DNA from: an uncultured Collinsella sp.
GTDB lineage: Bacteria; Actinomycetota; Coriobacteriia; Coriobacteriales; Coriobacteriaceae
Direction: 5' to 3'
NCBI GenBank assembly: GCA_937982065.1
Contig: CALJMO010000067.1
Span: 62,001-126,000, forward strand
DNA length: 64,000 nt
Both the position numbers and the translations under genes were made by a program. Shown here in pieces: positions 8,379 to 16,929 of this stretch. Position 1 is the first letter of the stretch. The number at the start of each line of letters is the position of its first letter. The notes beneath the pieces are model-generated. The model saw nothing but the letters and a program-made list of their open reading frames with translations. It was not told the origin of the DNA and searched no databases.

Positions 8379-9002
8379 CTAGCCTTCGAGCTGCGCTACC
8401 TTGTAGCGGTAGGCAGCGGCGATGACATCTTTGCAGCCCTCGCGGCCCAGCTTGGCGCGGTTGACGACGATGTCCTTGCCACTCGTCATCTTCCACTTTC
8501 CGGCGCTGTAGCGCTTATAGAACGCCTCGCGCGCCTTCTGCTGCTGCTTGACCAGCTTGGCGCCCTTCTTTTTGTTAAGGCCGCGCTTCTTGCGCACGAT
8601 CTCGACGCGGTCCTCAAAGGGTGCGGTCACCAACACGGCAATGTGGTTGGGATTGTTACGCAGCAGGTAATCGGACAGACGGCCTTCGATAATGCAGCTC
8701 TCGGTCTCGCCCAGATCCAAAATCACCTGGCTCATCTTTTGGAACAACTTGTCCGAGTACGAACGTGCATCGTAGCGGTCGGGCAGAAACGCCATATTCT
8801 CCACGGCCAGGCGCTCGTCGTAGGCAGCCATCTTGTCGAGCGACTCGCCCGCGCGCAGCGACGCGCGCACCAGCAGCTCGTTATCGTACAGCGGAATCCC
8901 CAACTCGTCGGCAAGCATGCGACCAATCTCGTGGCCCTCGGCGCCAAAGTCGCGCGCGATGGTAATGACCACAGGATTCTTCTTATTCTCCAGATCGCTC
9001 AT
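8379..9002 (-). CDS. cytidylate kinase-like family protein
   Basis: A 207-aa P-loop NTPase of the cytidylate-kinase-like group. The N-terminal VVITIARDFGAEGHEIG replaces a classic Walker A. It is followed by LADELGIPLYDNELL, then CIIEGRLSDYLL and VTAPFEDRVEIV, and a basic lid region (RKKRGLNKKKGAK). These proteins are distinct from housekeeping Cmk and their substrate is mostly unknown. The start has AAAGGAA upstream. The gene stands alone, downstream of the amino-acid ABC genes on the same strand, separated from them by a long palindrome. Confidence 0.75.
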   Translation of the reverse strand: MSDLENKKNPVVITIARDFGAEGHEIGRMLADELGIPLYDNELLVRASLRAGESLDKMAAYDERLAVENMAFLPDRYDARSYSDKLFQKMSQVILDLGETESCIIEGRLSDYLLRNNPNHIAVLVTAPFEDRVEIVRKKRGLNKKKGAKLVKQQQKAREAFYKRYSAGKWKMTSGKDIVVNRAKLGREGCKDVIAAAYRYKVAQLEG

Positions 9003-9066
9003 CGCGATTCCTTTCTAACAAATGAAAAATAGGCGATTCCTGATTCCCATTTTGTCACTTACGACC

Positions 9067-9174
9067 GTCCTGGTTTCCCAAGTGCGGCAGATTGCCCCGA
9101 AAGAGGAGCGCCGCGTACTAAATGTACGCAAGTGACGATTGAGGGGCAAGGTGCCGTGCTTGGGGAAGCAGGAC
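9067..9174. repeat. long imperfect palindrome (108 bp)
   Basis: Left arm 9067-9098 (GTCCTGGTTTCCCAAGTGCG...) and right arm 9143-9174 pair imperfectly over 32 bp. The centre is CGTACTAAATGTACG. The right arm runs into the stop codon of the permease gene ending at 9174. Confidence 0.75.
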
Positions 9175-9812
9175 TATGCGGCTACGATACGACGTTGATA
9201 CGCTCGGACCAGCAGCGAGATACCAAAGTTGAGCACAAAGTACATCGCAAACACCAGGCCGTAGAGCATAAGCACCTGCGACAGATCGATCGCGTGGGCC
9301 ATCACGACGTTTGCCGCGTACATGAGCTCGGCCACGTTAATGCCCGAAAGATACGAGCTGTCCTTGATGACGGTCGTGCACTGGCTAAACAGCGCCGGAA
9401 TGATCGTCTTAAACGTCTGAGGCAGAATGATGTAGCGCATGGTGGCAAAGAAGCCGAAGCCTTGGCTCTGCGCTGCCTCAAACTGGCCGCGCGGAATCGA
9501 GTTGAGGCCGCCGCGCACAATCTCGGCCATAACGGCGCTGGTAAACAGCGTAAAGGCGATGGTCGAAATCACAATGTCCAAACCCTGCACCGTAAAGTAG
9601 ATAAAAAGGATCCACAGCAGGTTCGGCGTGCAGCGGAACAGCTCGATATAGGCGCTCACCAAAATACGGAACGGGCGGGGCGCATAGCTTTTAACGAGCG
9701 CCAGCACCGTGCCAAAGATGAGCGAGAAAAAGATCGACAGCGCCGAGATCTCGATCGTCTTAACAAAGCCGCCCCAAATGTAGAGCAGGTTGGTCGCGTT
9801 AAAGATTTCCAT
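9174..9812 (-). CDS. amino acid ABC transporter permease (second)
   Basis: A 212-aa inner-membrane permease of the polar amino-acid (HisM/GlnP) family with about five hydrophobic helices. The EAA loop is seen in GGLNSIPRGQFEAAQSQGFG and the family segment in ILPQTFKTIIPALFSQ. It forms the translocation channel with the permease encoded just upstream; their genes are 3 bp apart. Last gene of the operon ATPase - binding protein - permease - permease. The substrate cannot be set from sequence; glutamine, glutamate or a basic amino acid are all possible. Confidence 0.88.
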   Translation of the reverse strand: MEIFNATNLLYIWGGFVKTIEISALSIFFSLIFGTVLALVKSYAPRPFRILVSAYIELFRCTPNLLWILFIYFTVQGLDIVISTIAFTLFTSAVMAEIVRGGLNSIPRGQFEAAQSQGFGFFATMRYIILPQTFKTIIPALFSQCTTVIKDSSYLSGINVAELMYAANVVMAHAIDLSQVLMLYGLVFAMYFVLNFGISLLVRAYQRRIVAA

Positions 9813-9815
9813 GCG

Positions 9816-10562
9816 CTAGGCCTCCTCTACGTTGTCGAGCCCCAGCTCGGCCAGGCTCACGCCGCGCGGACGCTCCTTGGAGCGGCGCTCGAGCCACTGC
9901 ACCAGCATGGCGAGCGGAAAGCAGATGATGAAGTACATAAGGCAGCAGACGATGTATCCCTGCAGGTAACCGTACAGACTCACAAAGTTGTCGGAACGGT
10001 ACATAAGGTCGCCGCCGGCCACGAGCGCCAGCACCGACGTGTTCTTGACCAGGTTGAGCGCCTGGTTACACAGCGGCGGCAGAATGATCTTGAATGTCTG
10101 GGGCAGCACGATGTACCAGTATGCCTGCGCACGGGTGAAGCCCTGGCTCTGGGCCGCCTCCATCTGACCGCGCGGAACCGCCTCGATACCGGTGCGGATG
10201 ACCTCCGAAATGTAGGCTGCGTGATACAGACCCACACCCAAGAAGCCCAGCACGAACGGCGCAATGCGCACCGGCTGGTCGGCACCGGTTATGGCCTGCA
10301 AAAACTGCGGACCGGCCATGTACATAAAGAGCACCTGCACGGGCAACGGGGTGTTCTGGTAAAACTCCACGTACACGCGGCTTATGGCGCGCAGCACGCG
10401 CGAGCGAGTGGTAGAGAACACGCCCAGCAGCGTGCCCAGCACCAGCGACAGCAGCAGACCGGCAACGACCACCTGCAGCGTCACGCCAAAGCCCTCCCAG
10501 AAGGGCCCCATGTTTTGAAATGTCGTCGACCAACGGTCGGCGTCAAATAATCCTTCGAGCAT
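9816..10562 (-). CDS. amino acid ABC transporter permease (first)
   Basis: A 248-aa permease of the same family as its downstream neighbour, with the EAA loop motif VPRGQMEAAQSQGF and VLPQTFKIILPPLCNQALNL. I set the start at the ATG at 10562 (MLEGLFDADRW) because AAGGAAGG precedes it and it follows the binding-protein stop at 10588. A longer frame reaching 10631 would overlap that gene and adds only a non-conserved tail. Confidence 0.88.
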   Translation of the reverse strand: MLEGLFDADRWSTTFQNMGPFWEGFGVTLQVVVAGLLLSLVLGTLLGVFSTTRSRVLRAISRVYVEFYQNTPLPVQVLFMYMAGPQFLQAITGADQPVRIAPFVLGFLGVGLYHAAYISEVIRTGIEAVPRGQMEAAQSQGFTRAQAYWYIVLPQTFKIILPPLCNQALNLVKNTSVLALVAGGDLMYRSDNFVSLYGYLQGYIVCCLMYFIICFPLAMLVQWLERRSKERPRGVSLAELGLDNVEEA

Positions 10563-10587
10563 TTGATTCCTTCCTTGGACGATGCGC

Positions 10588-11466
10588 CTATACAAGACCC
10601 CAGGTCTTGACCTCTTGGTCGAGCCAGCCATCGGCCAGGCGATCGCAAATCACCTGATCGACCACGGCCGAAAGGTCGCAGCCCTTCTTGGTCGCCACAC
10701 CGTAGCCCTGCTCGCCAAACTTGACCTCGGGCTGCAGCAGCTCAACGGTCTCGTTCATGTAACCGGCCAGCGTGGAGCGGTCCATGGCAAAGACATCGAT
10801 ATTGCCGGCGTCGAGCGAACTCTTGATGATGGGGTAGCCACTAAAGGCCCTAAACTCGGGCTTGCAGCTAAAGCCGTTGTCCTTGATCATCTGCTCGATC
10901 AGGCCCTGCGTGGTAGCACCCTGGCTCACGCCAATGACCTTGCCGTCCAGATCCTCAATCGAGGTAAAGCCCGAACGCTTCTTGACCATGAGTCCCACGT
11001 AGTCGGTGCGGTACGGCGTCGAGAAATCCCAGCTCTTCTTGCGCTCGTCGGTGATGGTGTAGGTCGCTGCGACCACGTCGAGCTGGCCGTTATCGATCAG
11101 CGGACCGCGCGTCTTGGGCGTTACGTCGGTAAACTCGACAAGCTCCTGAGCACGGGCCTCCTTGTAGCTCACGCCAAAGACGGCAGCGGCGATCTGGTAG
11201 CACAAATCGACTTCCATGCCCTCAAAGCGGCCCTTGGCGGTGTCGTAATAGCCATAGCCGGGAACGTCCTTCTTAACGCCGGCATTCAGATGGCCACGCG
11301 ACTTGATGGCCGCAAGCTTGGAGCCCTTGTCGGAGCCCTCGCCGCTGGTGGAGTTGCCGCAACCGGTAAGCGCGGTCCCCGTCAGCGCAAGCATGCCGGC
11401 GCCCGCCAGCTGCAAAAAGTGACGGCGCGACACGGCCGCCCTCGTCATATCCGTCATGTCCATCAC
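10588..11466 (-). CDS. amino acid ABC transporter substrate-binding lipoprotein
   Basis: A 292-aa extracellular solute-binding protein (family 3). The N-terminus carries a twin-arginine motif (SRRHFLQLAG), a hydrophobic stretch and a lipobox (LTGC), so it is probably exported by Tat and lipid-anchored. The mature part shows GYDTAKGRFEGMEVDL-like folds with EVDLCYQIA, DVVAATYTITDERKKSWDFS and GVSQGATTQGL. It delivers an amino acid to the two permeases. It begins 5 bp after the ATPase gene stop, so the two are co-translated. Confidence 0.9.
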   Translation of the reverse strand: MMDMTDMTRAAVSRRHFLQLAGAGMLALTGTALTGCGNSTSGEGSDKGSKLAAIKSRGHLNAGVKKDVPGYGYYDTAKGRFEGMEVDLCYQIAAAVFGVSYKEARAQELVEFTDVTPKTRGPLIDNGQLDVVAATYTITDERKKSWDFSTPYRTDYVGLMVKKRSGFTSIEDLDGKVIGVSQGATTQGLIEQMIKDNGFSCKPEFRAFSGYPIIKSSLDAGNIDVFAMDRSTLAGYMNETVELLQPEVKFGEQGYGVATKKGCDLSAVVDQVICDRLADGWLDQEVKTWGLV

Positions 11467-11471
11467 CGCGC

Positions 11472-12203
11472 CTAGTGCAGAATCTTGGACAGGAACTCGC
11501 GGCAGCGCGGGTTCTCGGGGTTATCGAAGAAGTGCTCGGGCGTGCCCTCCTCCAGAATGCGGCCGTCCTCCATAAAGATGACGCGGTCGGCCACCTGGCG
11601 CGCAAAGCCCATCTCGTGCGTCACGCAGATCATGGTAATGTCCTCCTGCGCGAGCTCAATCATAACGTCCAGAACCTCCTGGACCATCTCGGGGTCGAGC
11701 GCCGAGGTCGGCTCGTCAAACAGGATGATGGGCTGCTTGGTGCACAGGGCACGGGCGATGGCGATGCGCTGCTGCTGACCGCCCGAGAGATTCTGCGGAT
11801 ACTCGCCGGCCTTATGCGCCATGCCAACACGCTTGAGCGCGGCAACAGCGATCTCGGTCGCCTCCTCCTTGCTCTTCTTTTGAAGCTTGATGGGCGCGAG
11901 CGTCAGGTTGCCGAGCACCGTCATGTTGGGATACAGGTTGAACTGCTGAAACACCATGGAACTATACTTGCGAGCCATCTCCAGGTGATTCTTTTTGGTG
12001 AGCGGCGTACCGTCGATGACGACCTCGCCCGACGTGGGCTCCTCCAGATAATCGACGCAACGGATGAGCGTCGACTTACCCGAACCGGAAGGCCCGATCA
12101 TTACGAGCTTCTCGCCGCGCTTGACGGTGAGATTGATATCTTTGAGCACATGCAGGTCGCCAAAGTACTTGTTGAGATGCTTGATCTCGATCATGTCTGC
12201 CAT
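11472..12203 (-). CDS. amino acid ABC transporter ATP-binding protein
   Basis: A 243-aa GlnQ/ArtP-type ATPase: Walker A GPSGSGKSTLIRC, Q-loop region MVFQQFNLYPNMTVL, signature LSGGQQQRIAIARAL, Walker B ILFDEPTSALDPE and the H-loop VTHEMGFA. It powers import by the two permeases encoded downstream and is the first gene of the four-gene operon. GAAGGGAC precedes the start. Confidence 0.93.
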   Translation of the reverse strand: MADMIEIKHLNKYFGDLHVLKDINLTVKRGEKLVMIGPSGSGKSTLIRCVDYLEEPTSGEVVIDGTPLTKKNHLEMARKYSSMVFQQFNLYPNMTVLGNLTLAPIKLQKKSKEEATEIAVAALKRVGMAHKAGEYPQNLSGGQQQRIAIARALCTKQPIILFDEPTSALDPEMVQEVLDVMIELAQEDITMICVTHEMGFARQVADRVIFMEDGRILEEGTPEHFFDNPENPRCREFLSKILH

Positions 12204-12308
12204 GAATGTCCCTTCCCTGCGTTTACACGAGTTGAACTATTGTACGGAAAGAACCGCGTTTCCGCAGCCCACACTACATTCCCGTAAAGAACCCGCAACC
12301 TTTAACCC

Positions 12309-12376
12309 ACTCATTGGGGACTGACTTAAATGAGTACCTGCTCATTGGGCACTCATTTAAGCCTGTCCCCAATGAG
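12309..12376. repeat. perfect nested palindrome ACTCATTGGGGAC / GTCCCCAATGAGT
   Basis: Outer arms of 13 bp (12309-12321, 12364-12376) and inner arms CTTAAATGAGT / ACTCATTTAAG of 11 bp are all perfect, around a loop that repeats CTCATTGGG. Carries the GGGGAC/CCTGTCCCC signature shared by other intergenic palindromes here. Confidence 0.8.
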
Positions 12377-12388
12377 TACCCAGCTCAT

Positions 12389-12422
12389 CAAAAAGGGGCG
12401 CGACTGCAATGGTCACGCCCCC
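12389..12422 (-). terminator. intrinsic terminator after yqeY
   Basis: Read on the minus strand, GGGGCGTGACC and GTCGCGCCCC form a stem around ATTGCA and are followed by TTTTT. It lies 29 bp past the yqeY stop. Confidence 0.8.
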
Positions 12423-12450
12423 TCGACATCAACTATGTACCGCTCGGCCC

Positions 12451-12900
12451 CTACGCAAGCTTTGCGCCGACGATCTTTGCCGCGGCCGGCTTGTCGAAGT
12501 TGCCGCCGGTGGCCTTGCCGAGTGCACCCATAACCTGGCCCATCTGCTTCTTGGACGTGGCGCCCAGCTCGGCGATAACCTGCTCGATCAGGGCCTCGAG
12601 CTCCTCGCCCGAAACCTGCGCGGGCAGCAGACTCTCCAGGATCTTGACCTGCTCGGTCAGGTTGTCGGTACGCTCCTGGTCGGTGCCGGCCTTGATGGAC
12701 ATCTCCAGCGTCTCGCTCGTCTGCTTGATCAGACGCTTGATCATGCTGTTGACGTCTTCCTCGGTCACATCGCGGCGCTCGTTAACCTCGATATTCTTCA
12801 CCTCGGCCTTAACCTGGCGAATGATAGACAGGCGAACCTTGTCCTTGGCCTTCATGGCCGCAATCATTTCCTTCTGCAGCTCTTCGTTGGTCATCTGCAA
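12451..12900 (-). CDS. yqeY: GatB/YqeY domain-containing protein
   Basis: A 149-aa protein matching the YqeY family: an N-terminal helical part (LQKEMIAAMKAKDKVRLSIIRQVKAEVKNIEV) and a C-terminal helical domain like the tRNA-binding tail of GatB (EALIEQVIAELGATSKKQMGQVMGAL). It may influence tRNA-dependent amidation or tRNA handling, but its role is not settled. It follows the foldase gene by 48 bp on the same strand, so they may be co-transcribed. Confidence 0.88.
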   Translation of the reverse strand: MQMTNEELQKEMIAAMKAKDKVRLSIIRQVKAEVKNIEVNERRDVTEEDVNSMIKRLIKQTSETLEMSIKAGTDQERTDNLTEQVKILESLLPAQVSGEELEALIEQVIAELGATSKKQMGQVMGALGKATGGNFDKPAAAKIVGAKLA

Positions 12901-12948
12901 ATCCTCCTCAATAGTGCGGGCGGCACTCGCACGAGCGCCGCCCCATGA

Positions 12949-14172
12949 TTACTTAGTCGTCGACGAATCGTCGGTCGAACTCTTGGTGACGCCCTTCAGG
13001 CTGACGTTGTACGGCACGTCCTTGGGCATGGGGTTAACGGTGATGTCGGCATCCTTCTTGTACTGCTCCAGCCACTCGCTGTACGCGGTGCTTGCCGCCT
13101 GCGTCTTCACCACGTTGGAGACGTACTTCTTGATGTCCTTGGGCACCTGCTTAATGTCATCGACCTGATTATCGACATGGAAGTAGTCGGTGCACTTGAT
13201 GATGTGATAACCATAGGTCGACTCGACGACGTCGCTCACATCGCCCTTGTTGAGCCCCTCGAGCGCCGCCTGGTAGCTGTCGACGAAGGTGGTGAGCTTG
13301 TCCCAGCCCACATCGCCCTTCTTGTCCTTGGAGCCGGTGTCGTCGGAATACTGCTTCACGGCGTCCTCAAAGCTCAGCTCGCCGGAGTTAATCTTGTCCA
13401 GGCACTCCTGCGCCTTGGCCTTGGCGGCGGCCTTGTCCTCGTCGGAAGCGTCAGAATCGACCTTGATCAGAATATTCGACGAGCGACGGGCGTCACTGTA
13501 GTTGGACAGGTTCTCGTTGATGTAATCGACAATCTCGCTGTCCTTGGGCTTGCTGGTGGGTGCCACGGCATCCTTGAGCTTTTGCTGCGCCAGGCTCTCC
13601 TTGAGCGAGTCCTTGTAGGTGTCCTCGGTGTAGCCATAGGTCTTAAGCGTCTTCTTAAAGGCTTTGGCGCCGCCGGCACTCTTGCAGGCGTCCTTCCAAG
13701 CCTTCTCGACCTCCTCGTCCGAGACGGTCACGCCGTTTTCCTTCTGCGCCTGCTGAAGCAGAATCTGCTGCGCGTAGGAGTCGATGAGCTGCTTGCGGTA
13801 CTTCTTGGGCGTGAGGTCATTGTCAACCAGGTACTGTGCCCAGTCCTTGTCCTTGGTGTAGCCGTAGGACGTGCGCATGCTCATAATCTGCTTGGTCACG
13901 GTGTCCTCGGTGAGGTTGGTGCCGTTGATAGCGGCAGCCACGCCACCAGTGAGCTTATAGCCTGAGCTGGCGCTTTCGGTCTGCGACATCAGGCCGGAGC
14001 ACGCCATGGCCGAAACGGAGAGCAGCATCGCCAGCACGCCGATGACCACCAGGACAATCTTGACGGTCTTGGACACATAGGTCTTGCGCTGCTTCTTGCG
14101 AGAGCTAGAGGCGGCGCGGGACCGTTGCTCGGACGTCGGCGCGACCTCGGGGTTCTTTTTCTTATTTGCCAT
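12949..14172 (-). CDS. PrsA/SurA-like foldase (parvulin peptidyl-prolyl isomerase), membrane anchored
   Basis: A 407-aa extracytoplasmic folding factor. Residues 1-34 are basic and disordered, followed by a membrane segment (TVKIVLVVIGVLAMLLSVSAMAC) that may act as an anchor; the Cys is not in a classic lipobox. A SurA-N-like helical region and a parvulin domain follow (about residues 230-325: SSNILIKVD, LSFEDAVKQYSDD, GDVGWDKLTTFVDSYQAAL, YGYHIIKCTD). The tail is low-complexity Ser/Thr/Asp. It likely assists secreted and surface proteins such as the pilus subunits encoded elsewhere in the window. Confidence 0.85.
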   Translation of the reverse strand: MANKKKNPEVAPTSEQRSRAASSSRKKQRKTYVSKTVKIVLVVIGVLAMLLSVSAMACSGLMSQTESASSGYKLTGGVAAAINGTNLTEDTVTKQIMSMRTSYGYTKDKDWAQYLVDNDLTPKKYRKQLIDSYAQQILLQQAQKENGVTVSDEEVEKAWKDACKSAGGAKAFKKTLKTYGYTEDTYKDSLKESLAQQKLKDAVAPTSKPKDSEIVDYINENLSNYSDARRSSNILIKVDSDASDEDKAAAKAKAQECLDKINSGELSFEDAVKQYSDDTGSKDKKGDVGWDKLTTFVDSYQAALEGLNKGDVSDVVESTYGYHIIKCTDYFHVDNQVDDIKQVPKDIKKYVSNVVKTQAASTAYSEWLEQYKKDADITVNPMPKDVPYNVSLKGVTKSSTDDSSTTK

Positions 14173-14249
14173 GTTTGGCCTTTCGCATCACGAATCGAAC
14201 AAACGCCATTGTGTCACAACGCAGCCCCCGCGGCACACCTGGTGCATGG

Positions 14250-14356
14250 AGGACAGGTTAATCTGCACCATTTTGGTGCAAAGGGGACAGGTCTGGCAGT
14301 TGGCAGTTAGGGACGTTCCTTTTCTGCCGGCAGTTAGGGACAGTCCCCAAATGCCG
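14250..14356. repeat. composite of GGGACAGG repeats and GGCAGTTAGGGAC direct repeats
   Basis: Contains TGCACCATTTTGGTGCA (14264-14280), GGGGACAGGT, and two copies of GGCAGTTAGGGAC at about 14302 and 14329, ending in CAGTCCCC. It lies between the foldase gene and the EIIA gene. No gene is seen. Confidence 0.6.
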
Positions 14357-14358
14357 AC

Positions 14359-14823
14359 TTAGAAGTGGCGACGGATGGCGTCGACCATGCCTTGGGGCGT
14401 GGTCTGGCCGAGCACGTCGGCTGCGGCATCGGCGTCCATAAAGATATTCATGAGCGCCTGAAGCGCCTCGACCTGGCCGCCCGGCTCGGCAATGCCCAGA
14501 TTGATAACGATCTGCGACGGCACCGGGGCGCCCATGCCCGCCATCGCGTTGAACGTCACAGGTGCGGCGGGCTTTACCACAGCGATATAGGGCTTGACCA
14601 CAAATCCCGGATCGGTATGCGGAATGGCGATGTTTGCCGCCGGCATGGCGAGACCCGTGGGATAGGCGTCCTCGCGCGTGCGGACGGCGTTGAGCCAACC
14701 CTCGGCAATGTAGCCGCGCGGGGCAAGCTCGCCCTCGAGCCGCGCAAACACCTCGCCCGGCGTCGCGCACTCCCAATCAAAAAACACCAGCTCGGGCGTA
14801 AACAGCGCTTCGTTATCCGCCAT
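14359..14823 (-). CDS. PTS sugar transporter subunit IIA
   Basis: A 154-aa EIIA of the fructose/mannitol/galactitol type. His69 in the motif AIPHTDPGF is the predicted phosphate acceptor from HPr; VGLAMPAANIA-like and PVTFNAMAG segments also fit the fold. No EIIB, EIIC or regulator lies beside it, so it is an orphan whose sugar is unknown; a regulatory role is also possible. AGAGAGGTGAG precedes the ATG. Confidence 0.82.
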   Translation of the reverse strand: MADNEALFTPELVFFDWECATPGEVFARLEGELAPRGYIAEGWLNAVRTREDAYPTGLAMPAANIAIPHTDPGFVVKPYIAVVKPAAPVTFNAMAGMGAPVPSQIVINLGIAEPGGQVEALQALMNIFMDADAAADVLGQTTPQGMVDAIRRHF

Positions 14824-14841
14824 GCGCTCACCTCTCTCACC

Positions 14842-14897
14842 TAGTCACCTGGGACGTTCTTAAACGACTAGTCATTCAAGAACGTCCCCGATGACTA
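14842..14897. repeat. nested palindrome GGGACGTTCTT / AAGAACGTCCC
   Basis: Inner arms of 11 bp (14851-14861, 14878-14888) and outer TAGTCA / TGACTA arms are perfect. The loop contains ACTAGT. It lies between the EIIA start and the purN end. Confidence 0.75.
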
Positions 14898-14975
14898 CCT
14901 AAAACAAAGGATGGCCACTTGCGCCTTGGCGCCAATGACCACCCTGACTACTCGGCTAAATTGTACTGTGCGCCA

Positions 14976-15677
14976 CTAGCCGCGCGGCGCATCAATTGCG
15001 ACCTTGCCGCTCTCCAGCACGTGAACGCGACCGTCGGCGAGCATTTGCACGACCTCGGGATACAGCACATGCTCGATCGCGTGGATGTGCTCCTCAAGCG
15101 TGTCGACGTCCCAGCCCTCCTCAACAGCCAGCGCACGCTGGGCGATGATGGGGCCGTTGTCGTAGATCTCGTTGGCAAAGTGCACGGTCACGCCGGTCAC
15201 CTTGACACCGCGAGCAAACGCATCGTCGATCGCATGGGCGCCGGTAAAGCTCGGCAGCAGCGCCGGATGCAGGTTGACCACGCGGTTGGGAAACGCCGCC
15301 AGCAGCGGCGTGTGCACCATGCGCATGTAACCGGCCATGACCACATATTCGCAGCCGCGCTCGAGCAGCTCGTGCGCGATGATCTCGTCGGCGGCGATGG
15401 GGTCGGCATAGACATCCTTGGACAGCGTGAGCGTCTGGATGCCCGCGCGCTCAGCGCGCTGCAAACCCTTAGCCGAAGGACGGCTCGACACCACAAGCTC
15501 AATCGAAGCGTTGAGCTTGCCGGCGGCGATCAGATCGATCAGCGCCTGCAGGTTGGTACCCGAACCGCTGATGAGCACACCGATCTTGAGCGGCTCGGCC
15601 GTATCGGTGCCGGTCGGACGGGTGTAGGGCACAAAGCCCAGGCTCGCGGCAGCAGCCATCTGCTCGTTAGCGCTCAT
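14976..15677 (-). CDS. purN: phosphoribosylglycinamide formyltransferase
   Basis: Transfers a formyl group from 10-formyl-tetrahydrofolate to GAR, the third step of purine synthesis. The 233-aa protein has GVLISGSGTNLQALID, the catalytic Asn/His in VNLHPALLPSF, and GVTVHFANEIYDNGPII with the catalytic Asp. About 28 extra N-terminal residues precede the usual start. It overlaps the end of purM by 11 bp, so the two are translationally coupled in purF-purM-purN. Confidence 0.94.
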   Translation of the reverse strand: MSANEQMAAAASLGFVPYTRPTGTDTAEPLKIGVLISGSGTNLQALIDLIAAGKLNASIELVVSSRPSAKGLQRAERAGIQTLTLSKDVYADPIAADEIIAHELLERGCEYVVMAGYMRMVHTPLLAAFPNRVVNLHPALLPSFTGAHAIDDAFARGVKVTGVTVHFANEIYDNGPIIAQRALAVEEGWDVDTLEEHIHAIEHVLYPEVVQMLADGRVHVLESGKVAIDAPRG

Positions 15678-16770
15678 CGGAGTACACGACCTTACCGGAG
15701 CCCTCGACGCACTCGCCCACGCGGAACGGCTTCTCGCCCAGCGCGACCAGGGCCTCGGTCACGGCAGCCTCGTCCTCGGGGGCGACGATCAGGCACAGGC
15801 CAACGCCCATGTTGAAGGTCTTGCATGCCTCGTTGGGCGCGAGCTCGGCCTGGCGCGACACGTAGGTGATGACGGGCGGAACGTCCCAACCCATCTCGGC
15901 GCCGTTGCGGGTGACCACGGCGTCGACGTCGTCGGCGAGCGCGCGGTTGAGGTTCTCGGTGATACCGCCGCCGGTGATGTGGGCGATGGCATGCACGTTG
16001 GCGCCGCCGCGCAACAGCTCCAGAATCGGCTTGACATAGATGCGCGTGGGAGCCAACAGGGCGTCTGCCAGCGATGCGCCGCCGAGCTCCTCGAGCGGAC
16101 GGCTCAGCTCCTCGGCCTTAGCGGCGGCCTCGGGCGTGCCCGGCTTAATACCGTCAACGCCAATGACCTTGCGCACGAGCGAGTAGCCGTTGGAGTGCAC
16201 GCCGGTGGAAGGCAGACCCAGGATCACATCGCCCGGGCGGACGTTTGCGGGGTCGAGCATCTTGGGACGGTCGACGACGCCCACGGTAAATCCGGCGAGG
16301 TCGTAGTCGGCAGGCGCCATGACGCCGGGGTGCTCGGCCATCTCGCCGCCCACGAGCGCGCAGCCCGCGAGCTTGCAGCCGTCGGCCACACCCTTGATGA
16401 TCTTTGCCATGTGCCCGGCCTCGATATGACCAATGGCAACGTAATCCAGGAAGAACAGCGGCTCGGCGCCCGAAGCCAGAATGTCGTTGACGCACATGGC
16501 GACCAGGTCCTGGCCCACCGTCTCGTGACGGTCCATGATCTGGGCGAGCACGAGCTTGGTGCCCACGCCGTCGGTACCGCTGATCAGAATCGGGTCTTCC
16601 ATATCCTTAAGCGCGGCGGCCGAGAACAGGCCACCAAAGCCACCGATGCCGCCGATGACCTCGGGACGGTTGGTGTCCTTAACCATTTGCTTAATAGCGT
16701 CGACGGCGCGGCCGCCCTCGGCGGTATCGACGCCGGCGTCCTCATACGTCACATGCTTGCTGTCGCTCAT
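15667..16770 (-). CDS. purM: phosphoribosylformylglycinamidine cyclo-ligase (AIR synthetase)
   Basis: ATP-dependent ring closure of FGAM to AIR, the fifth step of purine synthesis. The 367-aa protein has VTYEDAGVD, IGGFGGLF, ISGTDGVGTKL, MCVNDILASGAEPLFFLDY, GGEMAEHPG, LPSTGVHSNGYSL and the C-terminal HITGGGITENLNR segment. It sits between purF (157 bp upstream, with a repeat in the gap) and purN (overlapping). Confidence 0.96.
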   Translation of the reverse strand: MSDSKHVTYEDAGVDTAEGGRAVDAIKQMVKDTNRPEVIGGIGGFGGLFSAAALKDMEDPILISGTDGVGTKLVLAQIMDRHETVGQDLVAMCVNDILASGAEPLFFLDYVAIGHIEAGHMAKIIKGVADGCKLAGCALVGGEMAEHPGVMAPADYDLAGFTVGVVDRPKMLDPANVRPGDVILGLPSTGVHSNGYSLVRKVIGVDGIKPGTPEAAAKAEELSRPLEELGGASLADALLAPTRIYVKPILELLRGGANVHAIAHITGGGITENLNRALADDVDAVVTRNGAEMGWDVPPVITYVSRQAELAPNEACKTFNMGVGLCLIVAPEDEAAVTEALVALGEKPFRVGECVEGSGKVVYSDER

Positions 16771-16881
16771 CTGAGCCTTCCTCTCCCACTACCGTCCGCC
16801 GCCCGGGCGCCAAACGGTGCTCATAGTTGCGTTCATTTCAGCGCGCGCCATAACAACGCACGCCGCTCAATCAACAAAACA

Positions 16882-16929
16882 GCAGGTAAAACCTACCAAA
16901 ATAAACCTGTCCCTACATGGCAGGTTTTA
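16882..16929. repeat. AGGTTTATTTTGG repeat, third copy
   Basis: The minus strand reads ...GGACAGGTTTATTTTGGTAGG TTTTACCTGC, matching the copies at 5304-5337 and 5443-5480. It ends on the purF stop codon (16927-16929) and interrupts the purF-purM gap. Confidence 0.7.

Noticed and set aside
9132..10550. 472-aa plus-strand ORF opposite the ABC permeases
   Set aside because: A high-GC shadow frame, rich in His and Arg, opposite two well-supported permease genes.
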